The notes under the pieces were generated by a model. The model had not been told where the DNA came from and ran no database searches. It worked only from the letters and a program-made list of their open reading frames with translations. Below, one piece after another: positions 1-9,632 of a DNA stretch of 45,379 nucleotides. Position numbers and translations under genes: made by a program. The DNA is from Saccoglossus kowalevskii (taxonomy: Eukaryota; Hemichordata; Enteropneusta; Harrimaniidae): NCBI RefSeq assembly GCF_000003605.2, contig NW_003108585.1, forward strand, positions 262,656 to 308,034, in the 5' to 3' direction. The first letter of the stretch is position 1, and each line of letters begins with the position of its first letter.

Positions 1-152
1 TATGTGAGATCTGACATATGGAAATGTTAAGACACTGATGTGTGTGGTAATATGTGAGATCTGACATAATGGAAATGCTAAGACTCTGATATGGTTGGTA
101 ATATGCGAGATCTGACATAATGGAAATCTTTAGACGCTGGTGTTGCTGAGAC
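1..152. repeat. Tandem repeat, about 51-bp unit, cut by the window edge
   Basis: Three units begin at 1, 51 and 102. Each opens with TATGYGAGATCTGACAT, followed by ATGGAAAT and AAGAC/TAGAC, and ends near TTGGTAA. Spacing is 50 and 51 bp, and units differ by point changes and a one-base insertion after GACAT. The array runs off the left edge, so its copy number is unknown. Nothing suggests coding. Confidence 0.85.
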
Positions 153-1493
153 ATTTTTTGTTACACCTACCTGTGTACTTCTATACGAGTTTGGATAGCG
201 GGAATGAATGAATCAATGATAGGAACTAATTTAAATATAACACCATTTATACAGCTCTTCCATGTAACATGATATATTAAAGATCTAGTAAACAAATGAT
301 GAACTCATAAACACTATTTGAAATTATCTTTAGCGTTATTGCAATAGACATGTTATAATATACAATGTATTTTTGCAGAATAGTATGTACAAAGAAAACT
401 ACTAAAACAAATAAACCTATTAGTCGGTTATACTTGGAGTTCAAACTCATAATGAACTATTTTCCTCAATTAATAACTCAACATCCTGACCGACGAAGAG
501 TGGGGGGAAAGAGATAAACTCCTGGTTGTGTTCTTACGTTCTTATTACAAAGTTTTAGAGAAGACGGAAACGCATAGCGATGAAAGTACGTAGCAGTCAA
601 TACATAATAAAGAGATACAAAAGCGAGGAAAATATTTCTTGTGAAGTAGTGAGGCGATGCCTACTTGAACCGCTAACAACGTTTCCCCTCTTGACGTATA
701 TATATTGCAAATACTAATCTCACCTCAAATAAAATCTCAACGAGCAAATAACTATCTGAAGTAATACATGATATGAAATATTATCATGGTATGAAACCAA
801 GGGATGTCGTTAAAATAAAAGGCGGCAGCAAATGAATCTGTCAGGATACATTGTTGAATGAAATAGTTCGTTGTAGAGAGAAGTATCCAAAGCAGTACTC
901 GTTGCTCTAATTTTATTTTACCGGGATAAGGTAAGAAAAACGATATTCAGATGTTGAACTTTTGAAATATACAGTATTTAGTACGAACACACTGTTCTTG
1001 GTACACGGTCGCGGTTAAACCATCGCCTGAACGAATGCACATAAGACTAGTCTTGCATTATACTCTTAAACTTAGACGACCTTTCAATATAACGTAGCAT
1101 TATTCAAATAAGGACCAGCCTGAAATGACGTCGAATGCAGGGTTGTCTGTTATGACTATAAACTACAAAAAGAAAAGTTACACTAATTGTATTTTCATAC
1201 AAGCGTTTCTAAAATTTAGTCGGCCACTGCCCCGGTGATGGATTCTTTCAACAATGACAAACGTGCGTCATCAAGACAGACAGTCGACCGGCACCGATTT
1301 CCTTGAAGTTTATTGTTCAATGTGTTTCGTCTTATCCAAGGCGTCAGGTGTTACAAAACCAAATCGTCTGGAATCGCTACTTGCACGGAGATTGTCGATG
1401 TGATCCGTCGTGGGGAAGCTTATCTAATTCTGGCAAACATGGTCCAAGCTTGTCCTCGCCACCGTCATATATTATAAGATGTAAATCAATGCA
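153..1493. other. 3' flank and presumed 3' UTR of the receptor gene; no gene seen
   Basis: The stretch has no recognisable coding segment on either strand. The part nearest the stop codon (about 1200-1493) is somewhat richer in G+C and probably includes the receptor mRNA's 3' UTR. A plus-strand reading frame at 1303-1554 is antisense to the receptor's end and shows no family resemblance. The rest is AT-rich sequence without a visible repeat. Confidence 0.5.
1309..1314 (-). terminator. Candidate polyadenylation signal of the receptor gene
   Basis: TTTATT on the plus strand reads AATAAA on the minus strand, about 180 bp beyond the receptor's TGA stop. It is the first canonical hexamer I see downstream. 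In AT-rich DNA this hexamer is common by chance, so only transcript ends would confirm it. Confidence 0.35.
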
Positions 1494-2047
1494 TCAACCC
1501 ATGGGAATATTAATCGAAATGTACACAATTGTTAAGGAGGTTCCGATAAAGTAAATTATTAAAAAGAGTCTATCAATCACCAAGGCAACCTGTTTCCACT
1601 CAGAATGAAGAATAGAGTGTTTGTCCTGATCGTCTAGCCTCGCTGTGATACTCTTCATTTCTCGTACTATATGCTTCATAAGCGCAGAGTGTTCAGTGGC
1701 TTGAGGCTCGCTGTGGTTGGCACTGTTCATGTTTTCATTCGGCCTTTTTAATCGTCCGCCAAATTTGATACCGTTGATGGGGGATTCCCTTCCATCTTCT
1801 GTATAGGGAACGAATTCCGATATTGTAAAGTCCCTTCTTCTCATCTTGCGTCGGCTTTTTCTGAAGTTTTCGTTAAAATTTGGAGGATTTCGTACCAGCA
1901 GAAAGGTTTGCAAGTGTCCAAGCACCAACCTCTTGACCCACCGGGGAACCGGCTTGCTAGATGGTCCGCGATAATGTAAATTAAGAACCATGACTGTCAT
2001 TACAAGTGACAACGAAACCAGCACCATGGTAGCAGCATAGTATTGCC
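1494..2047 (-). CDS. Receptor exon 7: M3, cytoplasmic loop, M4 and stop (554 bp)
   Basis: Acceptor ATATTTCAG; two bases complete a split Gly, then QYYAATMVLVSL starts M3. The cytoplasmic loop contains PVPRWVKRLVL just after M3 (the usual short helix), a basic patch RKSRRKMRRR, and an amphipathic helix before M4 (HIVREMKSITARL). M4 is WKQVALVIDRLFLIIYFIG with a short extracellular tail ending in PMG before TGA at 1496-1494. The single long terminal exon covering M3 to M4 is compact for the family. Confidence 0.97.
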
Positions 2048-5000
2048 CTGAAATATAAGACAGATTCATGACAAAAATGCGGTGTGGAGTGGGATTGGAT
2101 GGGGCAAAACAATCGCTCAAGCACTACCATAACTTGGAATTAAATGGAACAAACTTTGGAACAAAGCCAAGCTCATTAACTTTTATTAGGTGGATTATCT
2201 TCAGTCGGCTGGTGTCTATTTCTTACATAAAGAAGAATCATAATGAAAGTTGAGAAACGTGTTTAACAAGCTCCTTTTTTAAAAAATTGTATTACAGCTA
2301 TGTTATGCATAGCTATTCATTACACTATTACGAACGAAACATTAAAAGGTAGGTTTTCCCTTTGAGAAACTAGCTTACAGCTTATGAAACTGTTCCATTG
2401 ATTGCCCAAGATACTGCTACGGCTTCATCGTTTCAGCTGCGCCGTTTTTATAAGCTACACACTAATTGCTCAGAATTAACCTTACTCGCGAAATACACCT
2501 TCATAATCCTAAATCCTGTGATGTGTTGTTTGAATAGCTGTTTTTTTCTAACATCGGGAGTTGGATAAAACAAGTTTTCATCCATTCTTACTGCAGAACG
2601 TTTTTGATCCCCACTAGCAGTTTATCTATCACAACCATGGGGGCACAGTGATCTATATAATTGTGTTGAATTTGTTATTCGGGATTGTTTGTGTAAAAAA
2701 AATATCCACTTCCAAGACAGCGCAGTTTAACATCCATTCGTTTATATTCATTTGAATTTAGTGTAAAATAGCACAAATGGGGTTGTTACAAAAATGTATT
2801 CGATATAAATTATGTTACCACGGTTACACTTAAAAGTTTTGCAAGTTTATACTTGTTTGTAGATTCAGTGCACATTATGCACTCTGAAAAAAAAAAACTA
2901 TGAAAATATAACCGTTGGAATTTATCATTCTTCATTTATGTTTTTTTTTCATATGAAGTCTATAATATACTTATATAACATTTTTATTTGCGAATAACGT
3001 CACCTCTACCTGGAATATACGGTAATAGTTTAATTTAAGCGGTAGGTTTTAGGGAAACAGCAATAACAATAGTTAGGTGTGCGAAAAATATCTCAGTCAA
3101 AAGGATGGTTGGCCTACAACAAGGTTCGATGTCACCGACATCTTTCTTAGGATTGATTTAGTCACTAAAATTAATTGAAACCTGTAGGATATCTACCTTA
3201 TAAATCCATTAAGCTTGTCCCCTACGTGTAATGCAATGCATCACCTTGAGAAGCCTCTACATTCAAGTAAATTCAATATATAGTACAAACGGAAATATCC
3301 GGGATGTTTTGCGATTCAGTAAAACTACTGCGAACATGATCAGTTTTTCAAGATGGCGTCGGTCGTCAAATTTTTGATGAACTGAGTCAGAAGAGGAGTA
3401 AACCTCTCAGATATTACAGACTGGACATGAACGTTTAATTTTCTTGTAACGAGAACTTGTTTTCGATCAAAACGTCCGACAAATGACTTCATGTACACTC
3501 AGGCACACTATTTTATGCATCCCCCGATTGTATCTTACCTATGAGGGGAACTTCACTTGAAGGAGGCATGGTTTCAGCAATTAGGAGAAGAAACACCGTG
3601 AGAGACAGCAACGCTGTAATGCCCAGACTAATCTTCTCTCCAGAATCAGCAGGTAAAAAGAAATTCAGCATCGAAATGATGGAGATTAAAATACACGGCA
3701 TGATGAGATTAAAAATATAATATTGCGATCTTCGTCTGAATAACACCGTATAAGTAACGTCTGTGTACGGAATGCCAGGTGCGTCTGGGTAGTACTCGAC
3801 ATGACCTTCGGCCAGCAGATTTTCCATTTCCCACTCGCCATCACTTTTGAAGACTGTCGTGTCACCTGGGAGAAGAAATGACAAATTTGCATATTCAAAT
3901 GAGGTGATTTCTTCCATTATCCACTAACGACATCCATGCGTTTCGAGCTATGGCTTATTCGGGTTTTATCCAACACCCCAGGGAATCGGAACCAGATTGT
4001 TCGGGATATCTCCTTATAATTGCGAGAAACGGATTGTGAATCCCCCAAACATGACAGTAAAAGCTCCGGCTTTATTATACACCAGGGGCAAATGTGTGTG
4101 TATATCTAAACTCTGTATTTCTCCCTTCATGAACGTATTTTTTCTATACCGGTGGGAATATTATAAACTACTCTTGTCTTGCTGCAATGTCACACATGAA
4201 ATACCATATAGTACATTGGCCATTAATCATAACAATGAATATGTACATAGTGGTTGAATACACAGTGACCTAGTTATACCTAAATTTGCATAATTCGCAA
4301 CATACCAATGTACTCCAGACCATAATGTAAAGTGGGAGATCACTTCGAGTTCAAATTGGTGGTAGTTATGCATTCAATTTCAAGTGATTTTGTTTAAACA
4401 AAGGTATAAATGTAATATAATGACATTTCACATGAAAAACTAAAAATACAAGCAAGATCAAATATTTTGCCCTAAAATAAACAAATGTCAGAGAATTTGA
4501 CTAAAAATTATGATAAATGTACAAAACTTTTATTTACATTCATAATCTCTTAAAATTGTGACTGTAACAAACGTTATTAATTAGTTAAAATGTATGATGA
4601 GTGAATACTATGAAATTAATAAATTAATAAAATATCATTATTTCCCTGTCATTGATAATTGTAAGGCTAACAATGTGGTGCTGGTACAGTCTACACACAC
4701 TCTCCTATTCAATTTATTACATTTCCCCAAATCCACAAGGGGGAGGGTATACTTATTTAGTTATGTTTCTTCTGTAACTTATACTTATGTGTTTTTAAAT
4801 ATAGTGAAACAATACCGAATACATGAAGTTGTTGATTTTCCCGCCGATAAATGTGATAAATCCTATGCAAATGACAATACAGTCAAAGTTCAGTTTACTG
4901 TTAGTACTTATTTTCATAAATGAGTCGGTAATATAATTCCAGTTTTCAAATAATTCATTATTTCCATGACAATGCTAATTGCAATTAGGCAATATAATGC

Positions 5001-8000
5001 TTAATGCAGCTTAATGATATATTATTCTTGAAACCGCTCTATATCCCCATGCCTCAGAGAAATTACAACCCCTCATCCCTGGTTTTGTCAACTACAATGC
5101 TATAAATGTATCAGGGACTGACGTACAAGACATGACTTTTTGCACCTGACTTTCGACGTGTAGCACACATGTAGACATCGATTTTCAATATATTGTATGT
5201 AGTACTAGCCCCCGCTTACACGACCTGGCTACTTACAGACAATTGCGCCCTCAGGGCGACATATAAGCTACTATTTTTGTACTTCACTTCCTTCTAGGTG
5301 TAGTACTGTTTTGTTTTTCTGGCGTGGCAATGTTTAGTCACTGGTACCGGTAATCTCCGGTGTTGGACAATACATAGTTAATACTCCTTAAAATACACAT
5401 GGCGCTATGTACTTTGCATCGTCTCGTCTTGATCTCAAGATTTCATTTCGTACACATGGGAGGGAAAGTCAAGCTCAAACAAGGCACACTGCTGTGGTTA
5501 AGTAGTTTGTGGTTAATAAACCACGCTTCACCAATTCCCACATGTATGTACGTACAACCACCGAACAATTGCTACATTGGTTCATATTTGTGCATCAAAA
5601 CATCCCTTTGCTACTTTAATGTTCTCGACGCAGTTGTGTTTTAATGACGGTGTTCGTCGAGACCGTGTGCGGTTGATGCACAACAACATAATGCACGTAG
5701 ACCAAAAGCGCTGTTTAGTTCCACACAATTCGAACGCACACTGGCGCACACAGATGCGACGACCATCCCACGTGTGTGTGAAATCATATATTAAGACACA
5801 CGATAGCCAATTGAATCTACATTCATCCCCAATCCTAGTACGTGCCCGTGGTTTAACTCACCTGATCCGTTGACGTATACTTCATTTCCATTATATTGCC
5901 ATAACCCGAATTTCAATGGACACTGTTGACGGTCAAATGGGAATAACCTTACACCAATCTTGCAATAGGTTTTGAAAATGACCGGAGATGCCCAGTGTAC
6001 AATGCCCCCGTAATCAAGTACTACTAGTCGGTTATTTCCTCTCAGAAAGTCCACGTATTTATCAGCGCTGAAACAGTAAAAAAAAAGTGTCATGTGATAG
6101 TTTAGGCCGAATACGACGCCAAATCCGCCATCTTGTTCCATATAGTTGGTTGTGATATAATCACGCCTATAGTTCTCTCAATAAGTGTAACATCATTGCA
6201 TGGCGGGTTAATGTTTGATTTGAAACACCGAAAAATCCGGAAGACAGTTGTAGTCATTTAGTGAACCTCGGACTAGTAATACAAGTATTACTAGTATTAT
6301 ACAAGTATTACTAGTCTGAGGGTGAACACAATTTATAATTTGATGAACTGACTATAACGCGCATCACAAACCTACCATTTTGAAATAATTCTGTTTGATA
6401 TTTCATTTTGTTTATGTATGTATATATTTTTATAATCACTAAACAATCGACGAAATAACGTTTAACGTCAAACATACCAGTATTCGTTCGATGAAGTAAT
6501 GTATATCGCAAATGCGCATGCGTACCGGATTTACCTGTACGTACGCGTAATTTGAAGCGCGCGCGCCCTGACGCATTTATAATTGCATCCAACGAGTACT
6601 GCTATGCTTACTGGTAGAATAACGCTTTATTTTACGATAAATCATACCATGCTGTTTTTAAAAACAAAATTATTTAATTAAGCTCACATATATTTACATT
6701 GCCGCTTTAGATGACTGGGATATTAAACTACGCATATTAGTAGCAGATGTGTTTAAATGTGTATATGTACATTACATCGCGCGCCGTTGCAAAATGTATA
6801 GCGGTGCTGACTGTGAGTATAAATAAACAGTATGTTTATATTAAACTGAAATTACGTGTAACCTGTAAAACAGAACAAGTCAGAAAATAAATATTGAACA
6901 AACGTTACGTGGGCGCATTAATATAACGTGTTTAAACAGCTTAAAAGCAGTATGTTTAATATGCGAAAACATTCGGCACGAGATTCCTGCTTTTTGCACG
7001 TGTTTATACTCTGGAGTTGTAACGGCTGCGTCACGCATATGTCAACATCTCACCCATGTTGGGCATCTGCATCTAGTCATTCGTTAATGCGTAATTTGAT
7101 AATAACACAAGAAAAAAAACATTCTTGGAGTTCTCAATTGCAAATGATTTCAGCAGCATTAATGCTATTACTAATAACGTCATCTTTAATTAGGTATTTA
7201 TAAATATCTACTGATACTAACATCGATTGTTATCGCTTTCAATGCTATGACAGAAAAAGAACACATATTGATATAGGACGACGTGTATACATGTGCATTG
7301 TATGAAAGTTAGAAGAATGAGGGCGCCTTGCATGGCACGAATTTCAATAACATAAAAAATGTTGACTTGATGTACGTACTTATCATAGAGCGTCAGGTCT
7401 GGCATCCACAGTTTTTGCGTAGGGATTTTGATATCTGTGATATTGTTGTAATCTTCCGGTTTCCAAATCATGAATTCGTCAATCCATTCCTATGGAAAAT
7501 CATAGTATTTGTTAATATCTGGAAAGATTTCTCCGTTGTTTATATTTAGGGATTTGTCCCACACTAATGTTCTATCACGAATTTTTAAAATAAATAAATA
7601 CAAAATACTAATAATTAGTGTTCAGATTAAATCAACATAGATATGGCTGAATTAAATCAGGTAATTCAAAAGTGAGATTCTATAAGGCGATGTCGTACTT
7701 TCTATATACGTGACTACGATGGATTAGTGTTTCCCAAACTTGCATGAAGATTGTCATTTAAGTGAATAACGCAGAATATACATTGATAGCGATGGTGGTT
7801 TAACATATCGACATTATGATATATATGAATATTCGTCATTAATACCATACCAAGTACACATTTAACATTTGACAATTGTGTGTGTAAGTATTTAGTATTT
7901 TGCACATTTCTAAATAGATGTTATACAAAAACAGTATGTTTATATGTACCCTGTACGCCACGTTCGTAAATCTATCCTTGAACATTCCGAAAGTTTAGTA

Positions 8001-9632
8001 ATCAGCGTAACATTGGACATAAAAGCATGGACACGCTACGATGAACATGAGTTTTGTGTATTCAGGGCATTGACAAGTTTAATAGACCGGTTGACGCTGG
8101 TACACCACATTCGACAGCATCACTTGGTTCTTACTGAAGCGAATATGGGTTGTCAGGATTAATGCTACAAATGGAATAACGCTAAAACACTGCGTGTGTA
8201 ATGTTTAGTATATGTTGCAAATTATCAGGCAATCTACCCCTTCGATGACATGTAAATGCCTGAAGCAACGTGGCAGTTACTTTGTGTGTTTAATGAGTCC
8301 GGAATAACTGAGAATTCATGAGTGCTGAATCGAGACTGGATTAGGCGGGGACATCAGAATAAACACAGCATCATTAAACACGGTAGCTGAGAGATAAATG
8401 TACTGAGACCAAAATGAGATCGAGAGAGAACGCGCAATTTGAATTGAGGATAAAACCACGTGGCGTGTATTGTCAATAATGTTGATCGGAAATCAATATT
8501 AGTAATCATCACTAAAATTATTTACAAAAAATATATATTTATATATTATATATTTATATATTATGATGAATCAATTAAAACTGTCAAAAGAGTGCTTAAA
8601 AAAGAGCAATATTGATTTGGATTGATCGTAATTTAAAATCACCTTTACAGTACATTGAATAGTATTGATGACAATTGAAAAAAAAAGATATGCGGTGATT
8701 TGTATTACACGTACAAAACATTCAGCTTCCACGTGTTGGGCATTGTTTTTAGATTACGATAAATCATATGCTAATGATATAACCATCAACTTGCAGAAGT
8801 AACCAGTAGTATCAATAATATTATGTATTCTTCTTTTTTGCATCTTTCGGAATATTATGAGGATATTTGTGTAAATATATATTATTGCAAGAATACTTGA
8901 ATGTTTGAAATAGTACAAACGATAAAATAGAGGAATACATTTTGAAAATGACACTTACCAGCGTTAACCATACATTCGTTTTCAACGTTTGTTTTCTTTC
9001 ATCCTGTGAATATAACGTCATAGTCACGTATGCACAAACACATGCACTCAGGTACGCATTATTTGGTAGGAGATATGAGCCTTCCAATCAGACTGGATAG
9101 GCAGCAATTGAGGTACAGAAACCGTTTAAAAAATCTGACTCAAAAATGTGTTGCGAAATCATTGATTTGGATTACAATTCAGGTCCGGCGAACACTACTT
9201 TATCTTTGTGTCTTTACATTCGTGACAATTTAATACGCTGTCTAATTAACGGCGTCAATCAGATCCGACCAATAATAACTGCAAATGTTAGCTAACTTTC
9301 GCTCGAACTCATGTAGGTTGGTAAATGAACTCGGCGTTTGGCTTTTAACCTCCCTCATAGTCACGTGATAAAGTCATCCCAACACATGATTCTTTAACAA
9401 TGTTATTTGTGGCTAATAATAACAATTATTAATACTCTTTTAAACACAATGTAAATCATTATGTATGTCGATATCGGTACACCTACCATGTCTAAAACCT
9501 GCGCTACAAATAACTTCATTTCCATTTCCGTAGTTTTTAATTTATCTAATACTGGTCTGACCACTGGATCGTATCGATTCGGATTAAACAAATAATTAAC
9601 AAGTCGACGATGGTCGTCAGTGCAATCCAGCC
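1494..9632 (-). CDS. Nicotinic acetylcholine receptor subunit, non-alpha type (5' exon missing)
   Basis: Subunit of a pentameric acetylcholine-gated cation channel of the plasma membrane. Join (minus): 9632-9487, 9003-8959, 7489-7380, 6067-5862, 3910-3539, 2047-1494; 476 residues after the signal exon, residues numbered from the Leu that follows the split first codon. Seen: ligand-binding domain 1-231; loop D Trp65; WMPD and LYDN of loop A with Tyr98; loop B Trp125; cys-loop C135-x13-C149; loop C with Tyr208, Tyr209 and Tyr217 but no Cys-Cys; M1 232-255; GEK at 259-261; M2 261-282 with T6', L9', V13', E20'; M3 295-318; basic cytoplasmic loop of about 120 residues; M4 443-470. N-glycosylation sequons lie at 79, 166 and 177. 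By convention the missing vicinal cysteines make it non-alpha; the retained loop D Trp suits a complementary-face role. GEK and 20' Glu indicate cation selectivity. The exact orthology group cannot be decided without a tree. Confidence 0.95.
2048..3538 (-). other. Receptor intron 6 (1491 bp)
   Basis: Spans from donor GTAAGA to acceptor TTTCAG. It is AT-rich with A and T homopolymer runs near 2694, 2886 and 2941. No coding segment or transposon domain is visible. AAGATGGCGTC at about 3350 on the plus strand resembles a YY1-type motif, but it has no nearby support. Confidence 0.85.
3539..3910 (-). CDS. Receptor exon 6: loop C, M1 and M2 (372 bp)
   Basis: Donor GTAAGA after VPLI is clear. The 5' edge is less certain. 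Exon 5 ends in phase 1, and the only acceptor fitting that phase is GGAAG at 3912-3911, giving Glu at the junction and then ITSFEYANLS. Its pyrimidine tract is poor. A second AG 13 bases upstream (3925-3924) would shift the frame into an early stop. The exon carries GEWEMENL, loop C with YYPDAPGIPY in place of a Cys-Cys pair, TYTVLFRRR, M1, LPADSGEK and M2 (SLGITALLSLTVF). Confidence 0.9.
3911..5861 (-). other. Receptor intron 5 (1951 bp)
   Basis: Spans from donor GTGAGT after NGS to the weak acceptor GGAAG. A 109-codon plus-strand reading frame at 4594-4923 has no family resemblance and fits chance expectation for AT-rich DNA. I see no transposon domain and no further exon. Confidence 0.75.
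5862..6067 (-). CDS. Receptor exon 5: loop B and cys-loop (206 bp)
   Basis: Acceptor ACTGTTTCAG and donor GTGAGT. The first base completes Asn, giving LYDNAD across the junction, as expected for the family. It then encodes VHWASPVIFKTYC (loop B Trp and first cys-loop Cys), LFPFDRQQC with 13 residues between the cysteines, FGLWQYNGNEV and the sequon NGS. It ends in phase 1 with a single G. Confidence 0.97.
6261..6327. repeat. Near-perfect palindrome (fold-back) in intron 4
   Basis: GTGAACCTCGGACTAGTAAT on the left is mirrored by ATTACTAGTCTGAGGGTGAA on the right. The arms pair over about 20 bases with one mismatch and one offset base. The centre holds another TATTACTAGTA copy. It may be a miniature fold-back element or its footprint; no target duplication was made out. 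Confidence 0.75.
6513..6522. promoter_or_regulatory. NRF-1-like palindromic motif in a CpG-dense patch
   Basis: TGCGCATGCG matches the core of the NRF-1 binding consensus and lies in a CpG-rich patch with GCGCGCGCGCC at 6557-6567. It sits inside a receptor intron, so an internal promoter or enhancer is possible, but only the motif itself is seen. Confidence 0.2.
7380..7489 (-). CDS. Receptor exon 4: loop D to loop A (110 bp)
   Basis: Acceptor TTTCCATAG and donor GTACGT delimit 110 bp, the conserved size of this nAChR exon. It encodes 36 codons plus two bases (AA) that join the C of exon 5 to make Asn. Motifs are EWIDEF (loop D Trp), WKPEDY, the sequon NIT, KLWMPD and LTLYD (loop A). Confidence 0.97.
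7490..8958 (-). other. Receptor intron 3 (1469 bp)
   Basis: AT-rich, with an ATATATTTATATATTATATA tract around 8530-8562. No gene or transposon domain is visible. Confidence 0.9.
8959..9003 (-). CDS. Receptor exon 3 (45 bp)
   Basis: Acceptor TATTCACAG and donor GTAAGT flank exactly 45 bp in phase 0, encoding DERKQTLKTNVWLTL. The 45-bp size and the NVWL motif just before loop D are hallmarks of this exon in nAChR genes. The following exon continues in frame with EWIDEF. Confidence 0.97.
9004..9486 (-). other. Receptor intron 2 (483 bp)
   Basis: Short intron from GTAGGT to TTCACAG. Nothing else is visible in it. Confidence 0.95.
9487..9632 (-). CDS. Receptor exon 2: start of the ligand-binding domain (146 bp)
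   Basis: Begins after a pyrimidine-rich acceptor ending ATTCCAG at 9633 and ends at ATG before donor GTAGGT. It opens with two bases completing a split Gly codon, so the missing first exon must end in phase 1. It encodes 48 further residues, including HRRLVNYLF, YDPVVRPV and FVAQVLDM, matching the N-terminal helix and first beta strands of nAChR subunits. A reading frame does extend upstream to an ATG at 9690, but the acceptor lies inside it and its hydrophobic stretch is too short for a good signal peptide. I therefore take the start to be in an exon further right. Confidence 0.93.

Larger units (their letters stand above)
6068..7379 (-). other. Receptor intron 4 (1312 bp)
   Basis: Contains the palindrome at 6261-6327 and a short CpG-dense block at about 6480-6570, both listed separately. 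The remainder is AT-rich with no coding signal. Confidence 0.9.

Noticed and set aside
4594..4923. 109-codon plus-strand frame inside receptor intron 5
   Set aside because: Opposite strand to the gene, background composition, no family resemblance.
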